From NCBI GenBank assembly GCA_029204225.1, contig CM055097.1:26815039-26879038 (forward strand): a stretch of 64,000 nt of DNA. The letters run 5' to 3'. The DNA is from Diphasiastrum complanatum (lineage: Eukaryota; Streptophyta; Lycopodiopsida; Lycopodiales; Lycopodiaceae). This document shows positions 51,490 through 61,559 of this stretch, one piece after another (position 1 is the stretch's first letter; every line of letters begins with the position of its first letter). Under the pieces are notes generated by a model. That model was not told where the DNA came from and made no database searches. It was given only the letters and a program-made list of their open reading frames with translations. The position numbers and the translations under genes were made by a program.

Positions 51490-54150
51490 GAATCAACTAA
51501 TAAATGATTCATATCAACCAGCTCATCGCCACCCAACAGACCATGATGACTACCCTTCAGACTCTCCACACGTCCATTTCTACCCTTTTTGATCATCTTC
51601 TTCCTCCTATCGCTTCTGCTCCACTGTCCATTGCTCCTTCTGTGCCTTTATCTAATCCGTCTCCTCCTTCCTCCACTATTCTTCCGTCATCTACAGCTGC
51701 TCATGCTGCCCCCCTGGTTCGTGATTTTCGTGATAAAGTTACGCTTTCCATTTATCATGGTTCTTCTGATGGTAAGGAATTGCAGAATTGGTTCTTTCGC
51801 TTGGAGTCGTCTTTCCAGCTTGCTCCTCGCATGCTTCAACAACAACTTCAGCTCACTGCGCTACACCTGCGCTTTGACTTGGTGGCGTGCACATCAGTCC
51901 TTGCTTGATGCTTCTACTACTTGGGGGCTGAGTCTAAAGTGGCTATCCATTCTACGATGATCGATCTGACTTGGTTTTAGTCTCAATTGCATCTCTATCG
52001 ACAACTCACACAGACGGGTACGCTTTTGGACTATATTGAAAAGTTTGTTACATACTCTTATCTGTTATCTGATCTTCCACTTATTGATATTATTGGTCGT
52101 TATATTTCTAGCAAACACCATTCTTTACGCTATGATGTTCAATCTTTTCAACATGCTACATCGCTTGCTTCTACTTTACAGCATAAATATCTTGACCAAC
52201 AACCCTCCTTTCACTCTCGCTCCTTGTCATATCCTCTATTTTCTTGTTCTTCCCCTTATGATGACCCTCCTCCTGCTCCTCCTGATACTTCAGCTGAGTG
52301 TTTGCCCCAGTTAGCTTATGCCACTTGGTCTGGCACTGTGGGCCCTCCTCATATCCGTTTACGTGTTCGTATATCTGGACACAAGTTCATTGCCCTTGTT
52401 CATTCTGATAGCACTCATTCTTTTCTTAGCCAGTCTGTTGCTGCTCACATCCACAACCCCACTATTCATGTTTCTCCGACATGTTGAGGTCACTAGTTCT
52501 CATTTTCTTCAGAGTACCTCTATGTTTCATCTTCTTCCTTATCAAATTAGTACCTTTTCTGGCCAAGTTGACTTTTATGTGCTTCCTCTTGAGTTTTATG
52601 ACTTGATCCTTGAAGCTGACTGGTTTGCTTCCTTGGTGGATGTTACTATTACTGCACAACGGATTTTTGTCTTGGTTGACAAGACTCCCTGTACTTTCCT
52701 TGGTATTGATTCCACTTTTGATTATTCTCTTATTTTTGCTAAGCAGTTCGCTCATAGCCTTCCCAAGGCACATTGTGCCACACTTTTATGTGTTCAATTC
52801 GCTACTTCTCTGCCCCCTATTACGCCTTGGCCATCTATTATTTCGGATATACTCACGACATACACTTCTGTGTTTGCCAAGCCCTTTACACTGCCTCCAT
52901 TAGTTTTTGTTAATCATCGTATTTATCTTATTCCCAGTGCCATCTGACTTCTCGGGGCACCCTATCGTATGTCTCACTCTGAACAAGTTGAGGTCCAAGG
53001 TCAATTCTTCGACTTTTTACGGCAAGGCCCCATCTTTCCTAGTCAAAGTCCTTTTAGAGCTCTTGTCTTATTAGTTAATAAGAAAGATGGCACTACGCAT
53101 CTACATATTGATTATCGAGCAATTAATCATCTTATTATTCATAATCAATACCTAATTCCTCACATATATGATTTATTTGATCGCTTGGGTCAAGCTCAGA
53201 CTTTTCTATGGTTGATTTACATTCTGGCTACCATTAGATTCGTATTCATCCTAGTAATGATTTTAACGGCACAATATCACTTGATCCTTCTAAAGTCCAT
53301 GCTACCCTCTAGTGGCCCATACCTACAGATGTTCATGATATTCATATGTGTTTAGGACTTGCTACACATCTACGTAAGCCTGTCCCTTATTTTTGCTACT
53401 ATTGCTCATTTGCTTCACTCTTTACTTCATCAAGGTGGTAAGTTTGAATGGACTTCTTTATCTCATGATGCTTTATCTCGGTAACCTGCTCTTCTTACTA
53501 CTCTTACTACCATTTTACCTGATTGGTTTGATTTGCTTCCAGCTATGTATGGAACTTGTCCCGATTTTAGCTCTATTTATCATACAACTATTCTCCTTCG
53601 TCTATTTGCCATCAGATTTACTCTCTTGTTGATCATCGTTTATATCACTACGGCGCATTGTGTTTCCCTAGTCTTCCTGATGTTCAATCTCGTTTATTGC
53701 ATGATGCTCATTATCAGACGTCTTTTGCTCGTTTGAAACCTTACTTTTATTGGACACGCATGACATCTGTCTTAGTCGTTTTTATTCAGTAGTGTACATT
53801 CTGTGCTTGTAATAAGTCCTCACGGTCTAAGCCTCCTGGTCCTCTTCAGCATTGGCCTATTCCCCACCGCCAATGCACTGCTATCTCCATGGAATTTATT
53901 TTAGGCTTACCTCACTAACACCATTGCCTTGATACTTGTTTTGTTGTGATTGAGCGATTTTCCGAACAGTCACATTTCATTCCTGTTCGTTATGGCTTCA
54001 CAGTGCGCCCACATATTCTTATCTGACAATTTTTGTATTCATGGTCTTCCCAGTTTTATTCTACCAGACCTTAATGCTCGTTTTACTTTTGGGTTTTGGA
54101 CCGACCTTAAGCGTATTTTGGATATTACCCTTTTTATGAGGACTTCTTAA
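51490..54150 (+). mobile_element. Ty3/gypsy fossil, no LTRs seen
   Basis: Parts in order: gag (51.5-52.25 kb), protease-like region (about 52.35-52.75 kb), reverse transcriptase start (about 52.96-53.25 kb), and degraded RNase H/integrase with zinc-finger remnants (53.5-54.15 kb). It sits antisense just upstream of the first visible exon of the oxidoreductase gene, so probably in an intron. Heavily broken (more than ten breaks), likely old. It ends at hAT sequence near 54150. Confidence 0.82.
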
Positions 54151-55424
54151 TCTACTTGCCCCAGAATTTCTAATGAGGAGGTGCAGAGGCTGATGGACAT
54201 GTACGGGCCTGCTGGTACATCCACCCAACCAATGAGACCAGCACAGACTTTTGGTCAGGGATCAGTAGCAGAGGAAGACGCAGGGCCTAGTACAGGAGCA
54301 GGCGTAGCACAAGCAAGGCATGGCTTAGGTGCAATACATGGTCCAACAAAGGCTACTCTAGTTCTATCCATAGAAGTAGGGCCTAGTTCAAGTCCATGAG
54401 TATCAGATGATCATGTTCGATCAGTGGCAGCAGGCCCTTCCCGTCCCTCGTTGTCATCAGCAGCAGATGCACCACATGCTTCGACAGATCCTACCAGAGA
54501 GGGGGACACAGATCCAACACTTGACGTTGCACGGTCAGACACACCCACAACTCACCCATCCGCCGCATCCTCAGGGCATGCTACACCACGAGCTCCCTAT
54601 GTACAGCAGAGAGGGGTTAGGCCCAAGCAGCAGACTCTAGATCGTTGTGGGTGGCAGAGTGTTAGAATCCCCATAGTTGATTCGGTCATTGCTAAAGCAC
54701 AAACAGGTGACGAACACTGCATTGCCACCCAACCATAGAGGTACTGCCACCTCACCCCCATGCACTAGTTGGCTAGTTCTTTTACGAGTGGCATCCCTTT
54801 TGTCGTTGCTGACACTTTGTGAGCAGATTACAATAGTAGATGCTACATGGAGGACTTCCAGGCGAGAGGCACTGCGAGGTAGGATGCTCCGCCATGAGGA
54901 GGAGACCATCACGCGGGAGCTGAGTTCCATTCACACAGCATGGCAGAGGAAAGAATCTTGTCTCCTAAAACTCTTTGGATGTGTTTTATTTTGCAAGTAT
55001 TGCACTTTTTGCATGTGGCTGATGGATGTTCTGTGGTAGGTATGGATGCACGATAATGAGTGATGGATGGAGCGACATTTGTTGGTGATCCCTCATCAAT
55101 GTCTTGGTTTCTTGCCCACTTGGCACAGTCTTCCTACGTGGAGTGGATGCCACTCTAGGTGGTGCAGCCATCACAGCCGACTTCATATATGAGGCTATGA
55201 GAGATGTCATTGATGACATTGGGGCAAAGCACACGTGGTTCAAGTTTTCACAGACAACGCCACGAACTGCAGGCAAATGGGAGGGATTTTGATGAGGAAG
55301 CACCCCAGCATTGTGTGGACACCATGTGTTGTATTTTGCATAGATCTGCTCATCCATGACCTCTGTGCACTTCCATGGATCAGACATGTATAATTTTTTC
55401 ATTTGCTTTACTATCTTCCTTGAA
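54151..55424 (+). mobile_element. hAT transposon fossil, left part (DUF659)
   Basis: A Ser/Thr/Pro/Gly-rich linker-like region (54180-54740) is followed by a DUF659-type segment with MSDGWSD near 55057, LVSCPLGTVFLRGVDAT near 55110 and a TDNATN-equivalent region near 55250. Several stops and frame changes. It is interrupted after CALPW near 55380 by a gypsy LTR at 55425; the hAT continues at about 60410. Confidence 0.75.
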
Positions 55425-55913
55425 GTTATGGACTCGGCTCATTACATTCGCCGCGTCCATTTATATTTACTTTACTTTATGCATAAGCAGGCCTTGGGCC
55501 CTTGGTTATTCATTAGTGACACTTAGACTATATGGTTGGCCTTTGGCCTTATCACTCATTATTAGGCCATTTGGACATATTACTGGAGAGTGGGGGCCTT
55601 CTTGGAGGGCGCACTATTTTCCCTCCCAGTTGGGCCCTAGCCACCGGAAGCTTCCTTTTAGGGCTTCCTCTTGGCCATAAGTAGGGAAACTGTGTCATTC
55701 GTTATTCAGCTGATGATATTGATCTCTCTCTTTAGTCTCCTTAATCTCTCTCTTTCCTGCTTTCTAGGGTTAAGTCTTGCTTATGTGCTGCTTTCATAGC
55801 TTAAGTCTTGCTTATGTGATGCTTTCATAGCTTAGCTCTAGATCGGCTGTGGCTCTATTCGTAACTTGGTATTAGAGCACTTTCCTGTGCACTGCTTTTT
55901 CAGATTTAGTAGA

Positions 55914-56410
55914 GGCTGTCCAGCGCCCTACTAACCCATCACTTTTGCCGATTTTTTCATCAGATTTCCATCGTTTTTTCAGATTTAGTAGGGGCTGTCC
56001 AGCGCCCTACTAACCCATCACTTTCGTCGATTTTTTCATCAGATTTCCATCGTTTTTCCAGATTTGGTAGAGGCTGGCCAGCGCCCTACTACCTTGTCAC
56101 TTTCGTCGATTTTCTCCACCGATTTGCTGCCCATTTCGTGGCTTGATTGGAGGCTGTCCAGCGCCCTACTTCGTCACCATTTTCAGCGGTTTTCTCCTTT
56201 TTTTTCAGGTTACGTGCAGATTTTGGTAGCTATTGCCCAGCGCCCTACTACCTTGCCATCTTCGACGGATTTCTCCACCGATTTGCTGTCCATTTTGCTG
56301 ATTGTTTGGAGGCTGTCCAGCGCCCTACTTCATCACCATTTTCAGCGGTTTTTCCATCATGTTGCAGGACATTTGTGGATCTTACTAGCTGCTGTCCAGC
56401 ACCCATTTTC
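55914..56410. repeat. Seven tandem units of about 80 bp in the gypsy leader
   Basis: The phrase GGCTGTCCAGCGCCCTACT or a close variant starts at about 55914, 55993, 56072, 56152, 56231, 56311 and 56391, a period of 79-80 bp. Intervening parts (TTTCATCAGATTTCC and CTCCACCGATTTGC types) vary more. Confidence 0.88.
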
Positions 56411-56423
56411 AGCTTGGATCTTC

Positions 56424-56426
<3 letters not shown>

Positions 56427-56490
<64 letters not shown>
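56427..56490. repeat. (CT)n microsatellite in gypsy leader
   Basis: About 64 bp, directly after the 80-bp tandem array. Confidence 0.95.
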
Positions 56491-56491
<1 letters not shown>

Positions 56492-59400
56492 AGCCTCTTA
56501 TCCAAAAATCACCCAATTCCATAATCGTTTGCTAATCCAAATTGCCAAAATCCTATAGCCTGTTCATCGCTGCCCCAGCCCTTCCGACTTGTCACTTTCG
56601 CCTATTATTTTATCCGTTTCAGCCATCTTTCACAGTTTATCAAAAGGCTCTCCAACGCTCATCCTCAACCACATTTCACGGAATTCCGACTTTGTTTGAT
56701 ATTCCAATTTGACATTTCCCTCCTGGCTGTCCAGCGCATTTTTACAGCCTTCATTTTCACTTTTTTCCATTTGTTGATTGCTGCCCTTTCTTAGTTGTCA
56801 AAATATTGGTTTTAATAGACTAATTTGGGGTGACGACAAGAGTCCGCTCCCTCAAGTTTTCGTCTATACCTTCCACTATCATTATGGCACATTCACCTAC
56901 CTCGAGTGAAACTATTAAGGAAAACTTTTTCGATCAGTTTCGATGCATGGATGATACCCTTCTGGCCTCATTCTTCGCTTCGATACAATTATGACCGGCT
57001 TTGCTACTATGCAGTCACATATTGATTCTTTACAGCCTCATGGTCCTGGACAAGCTCCTGTCTTTCCTTCATTTAGGACTTCCCCTCCAATTGGATTTCC
57101 ATCTTCTTCTATTAGTCAGCCTGGTGGTGGACCATTCATTCCGCCTAACCCACCTCCTGGTTTCTTTCCACGTCCCCCAGTTCCTGAGCCACACTTTGCT
57201 CGAGACTTTCGTGATAGGGTACAGCTTGCTACCTATTCCGGTTCCTCTGACGGGAACTTATTAGAGAATTGCTTTGTTGAGCTTGACACATTTTCAGATC
57301 TACCCTAAGACTGATTCTCAGAAGATCCAGCTGGCTACTTTACACTTAGATGGACGCGCTGCCACGTGGTGGCGAGTTTATCGAGCTGATCCTGATCGGG
57401 AAGGGCCCTCCTTATATGGCATACCTTTCGCCGTGACCTCCGTCATGCTATGATTGATCCTCAGTGGCTCGACCGCCGATGTGATACATTCCGTAGTCTC
57501 ACTCAAACCAGTGACCTTGCTTTTTATACAGATCAATTTATGGAGCTTTCTCATCTTTTCACTACCGGCCACTGAGCTTATTTCTCGCTATATTGCTGGG
57601 CTTCGTGGTGCCTTACGTTACGATGTTTCTTCCTTTCGTCCTCCCACACTTGTTGAGGTGATGTCTCTTGCCAGTACTTTACAGCACAAGTACTCTGACA
57701 CCCTTCCTTCCCGCTTCTCCCAACCCCGTCCTTTTGCTTCATCTTTTCTGCTATGTCCACCCCTACACCTGCCCCTTCAGTTCCAGCTCCTTGCATTGTC
57801 CCTTCGTCTCCTCGTCCTCTGACCCCTTGACCTGCTTTTGTCCGACGTTACACGTCTGCAGAGTTTGCTGACCTTCAAGACCCTATATCACACAGTTTGA
57901 GCGAGTTGCCTGATTTACTTGAGATAGTTATTGATCTGCTTGAGCTCGTCATTGTATCCCATAGTGAGTCAGAGTCACATATACAGGTTCCTACTGATGC
58001 TGATTCACATATACAGGTTGCGGCTGATATGGTCCTTGATACTGATATAGCATGCTGTGATACTATTGATGATGTTGTTCCATGCTTTGATATTGTTGTT
58101 GAGTACTTTGATGCTACTCGTGTTCCTGAGCGCCATGCTATAGATGTTGTCGCCTATGCTCCTTATTTAGATATTATTCATGGGTCTAAAGTTTCAGATG
58201 CTTTGGCTACTCCAGTAGATCTCCATATGGCATATGACTGGTTCTCTTCACTTGGTACTGTTGCTGTGGATCTCTCTCAGCAGACACTTTCCTTTACTCA
58301 TGCTGGTCAGCATCATTTACTTGCTGGTATTGATTCCCAGGGTGACTATCAGTTGGTTACCGGGAAGCAATTTATGCGTAGCCTGCCAAAGGCTCAGGAT
58401 GCAACTCTTCTTTCCATTCAGAGTACATCAGTTGCTGCTTCACTTTCACCATCCGTGGGTACTCTTCCTCAGGCCGTATACCTTGGTGGTATTTCTACTA
58501 TTGCTTTTGCGCATACCTCAGATAGCCCTCCTGGTTCGGTGGTTGGTGCAGTATCCTCTCCACTGATCTCTATATCTCCATCTCTTGAGTCCGTTATGGC
58601 CGTCCACGTTTGATGGTTATTGCTCATATGTGCTTTGATACTCATCCCTAGCTACACATGGATATTGATCCGCTGCTTGCTACTGATGTTGGAGATCCTG
58701 TTCCGCATTTCAGTGCATTTCTTCTATTCCTCACTTGTGCGCCTGGTGTGTACTTTGGGATTACACTTGCGGCCAGTTCCGATGGGTCATCCAATTCTCC
58801 ATCCGTTTTTGGTGTATCCTATGATGGATTGGTATGTCCATATGAGGTCTTTCTGGATGAGTTTTTCGGCTACAGTTTTCCAGTTGAGGCCTCTACTATT
58901 TCTAGATTTGTTGCTATTGTTTTTATGCATCATGTCTTTTTAGATGATGCATTGATTTCTTGGACCTTCTGGAGCTTTTGGCATGCTGCTCTTTTCGTGA
59001 TAGGGGCCTTGAAGGTACCGTGTGCCATTGGTACTTCTCATTCATGGGCCTTATGGATACCTTGGGCTTTTGACCATGCTGTTGCACGTTTCTCCATTTT
59101 AGCTATCCTTTGTCAGGGTGATCTCTTTATGAACCATGTTTCCTGGCATATCGCTTGATTTTCCATGCTATTACAACGTGCCTGTCATCTTGCTTATGTT
59201 CCTATTCCTTGGTGCTGGTCTTCCGATGCTGCTATCTTTTCTTGGGGCACCTATATCACTGAGTTTGCACATAACGTGTATGATGCGGCTATTCGAGATG
59301 AGTGTCCATCCCTTTTCCAGTTTCCTTATTGGCTTCCTGTTGTTGATGCAGTTCTACCTTCTCGGGCTTTTTGGATACCTTGATATGATGTCCCTATCTT

Positions 59401-60360
59401 TTGGGCTGATCCTCTACTATCTTGGGCATTACGGATACCTTGGCATTCCTGGTTGCTGCTTGATCATTCTACTTCTGATGGGCGGTCTGAGGTCCTTAAT
59501 AGGATCCTTGAGGATTATTTACGCCATTTTGTTACTCCTTCTGGGAAGGATTGGGATCAGCATTTATGTTTAGCAGAGTATAGCTATAATAGCTCTGTTA
59601 GTACCAGCACAGGTGTCTCACCATTTTTCTTATCTCATGGCTATGCACCTCTTTTACCTGGCATTCCTCTCCCTCCTGAGGATACACCTCTCACACTTGT
59701 ATCTTTTCTATTAGGTGCTCGAGAGCTTATTACCCGGGCCAGTTCTCATTTACAGCATGTTCAGCAGTGTTGACAGACCTCAGTTGATCGTCACCGCCGC
59801 CATGTTGAGTTTCAGCTTGGAGATATGGTTTATCCACGCCTACCGTTTGCACGTCATCATTTTGTCCAGGGCCATGCATCTACTGAGAAGCTTGCACCAC
59901 GTTATTATGGGCCTTATCGCATTTTGGAGGTTCTTAGTCCAGTTACATATCGCTTACAGCTTCCTACTTTCGCATGCGCCTGTGATGTATTCCATGTCAG
60001 TCTATTACGTGCTGCTATTGCTGATGACGCTCCTTGTGATGCTGACTTTCCTACTGCTCCAAAGTTATTTCCATTTTTACCTGCTGCTATATTACAGGTT
60101 CATCTATACCATAGTCGACGCCGCCGGCAAATTCAGTTTTTGGTCCAGTGGGATGGTCGTCCCATTGAGGAGGCCACATGGGAGCCTATTGATGTCTTTT
60201 ATCATACACCATCACTTGCGGATCAGGCTCGTGATCTCTCTCTTTCTTGCTTTCTAGGGTTAAGTCTTGCTTATGTGTTGCTTTCATAGCTTAAGTCTTG
60301 CTTATGTGATGCTTTCATAGCTTAGCTCTAGATCAGCTGTGGCTCTATTTGTAACTCTTG

Positions 60361-61190
60361 ACACTTGTTCTCTGCTCCTGAACCTGTCTCGGCGGTTTTC
60401 TAAACTTTCTACTAGATGCTTATGTTGCATATCATTTCTCAGGCCATGTGTGTGGTCAGTTTCATCACCAAGAAGAGGCGCGTGCTAGCCCTTTCCCGCA
60501 CCTAACCTGAAGAAGCCAGAACCCAATTCCTTTGCCTACTACTTCTTGGTCCTAGAGCGACTACTAGTAGTACAAGACCCCTTGCAGAGGATGGCTGCTA
60601 GTGATGGCTTCTAGGACTTTAGAGGTTTCAATGCATATGCGATACATTTCCAAAACACTATGTTTGGAGAGGAGTTCTGGACATGTTCACCGGATCTTGT
60701 GAGCACTGAGGATCCTGCGACCCATTTTTTATGCACCTAGTAGACCGTGAGGGGTGCACTCTAGGTCTCATAGCATTCAAGGACTGCACCGGTGAGGGGA
60801 TTCAGAGTTGGCCTTGGATGAGGACAGGTATGACTCTTCAGTGTCTTGTACTTCATCTAGCTCAAGTTTGTTGCGTTTCTTTTATGATACGACGCACTGA
60901 TGATTGTAACATGTTTGTCGCAGGAGGGAGGACATCTTGCAGATCTAGGAGGCCAAATGGGACTACTTCCACTGACCCATCCATGTCATAGCCCACATGT
61001 TGCACCCCTTGTGGCACTCTACAAGAAATTTGGACGATCCGAAGCTGCATGTAAGATGGGTGGAGTACACTGAGAGTGTGTGGTCGAGACTAGGTACATG
61101 TGAAAAATTGCTTATTAGTCATATATGTAGTCAATGGATGTGTGTGAATTCAGTGGACTAATGCATGCCATAGTTCTTTTGCGAGCAGGC
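60361..61190 (+). mobile_element. hAT transposon fossil, right part
   Basis: Continues the hAT copy split by the gypsy element. TKKRRVLA near 60475 corresponds to TRKRRVLA of copy 1, and the AKWDYFH..IHVIAHMLHPLW region after the acceptor near 60923 corresponds to the RWNYFHRSIHSIAHILHPLF region of copy 1. The following HVRWVEYTESV segment also fits. Several stops. The C-terminal dimerisation block was not found. Confidence 0.72.
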
Positions 61191-61552
61191 GTGCTGCTCA
61201 GGAACATAGCGCGATAGTTTGGTGAGTTTTGAGCGCTTCCAGTGGCCATTTGATCGAGAGCAGTGTTAGCTGAGGGAGGATATGATGAGGCCCGTGACAT
61301 AGTGGAGCATGCGGCAATTGGCCGAGAGAGTCCTTTCACAGGACTGTTCAGCATCCTAAACAACCTTGGTATGACTCTGACTGTCCTCTCCTTCATCAAC
61401 AAGTTATCCAGTGTCAACCCCCCTATCTCGTCCATGATATCCTGCACACATACCGCGGGGTCCTCCGCAATAAAAAATGCACCTATAACACGAACAAGGG
61501 AAAAAGGCTTATTAATCTTCTTTCCAGTTCCTCTACTGGTGCGTTTTAGCAT
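61115..61552 (-). other. Open frame of 145 codons, unassigned
   Basis: An uninterrupted - strand frame lying between the hAT fossil and a LINE. It contains a segment DIMDEIGGLTLDNLLMKE that could come from a real protein, but I recognise no family. It may be chance or a piece of an unknown element. Confidence 0.25.
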
Positions 61553-61559
61553 GCCTTAA

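Larger units (their letters stand above)
55425..60355 (+). mobile_element. Ty3/gypsy chromovirus-type fossil inserted in a hAT element
   Basis: 5' LTR 55425-55865 followed by a primer-binding-site-like TTGGTATTAGAGC; the 3' LTR is only partly present (about 60232-60355). The leader carries an 80-bp tandem array and a (CT)n tract. Parts: gag (about 56.99-57.75 kb), protease-like region (about 57.9-58.4 kb), a region with no recognisable reverse transcriptase (58.6-59.4 kb), integrase C-terminal part (about 59.45-59.95 kb), and a chromodomain (HSRRRRQIQFLVQWDGR near 60110). It belongs to the same family as the solo LTRs at 12.2 and 25.1 kb. Broken, with several breaks and a reduced pol; no LTR-based age because the 3' LTR is partial. 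Confidence 0.85.

Noticed and set aside
57897-58613. Independent host gene in the gypsy interior
   Set aside because: Its C-terminal half (DWFSSLGTVAVDL... SLPKAQDATLL) matches the protease region of the gypsy fossil at 52.6-52.8 kb, so it is retroelement sequence.
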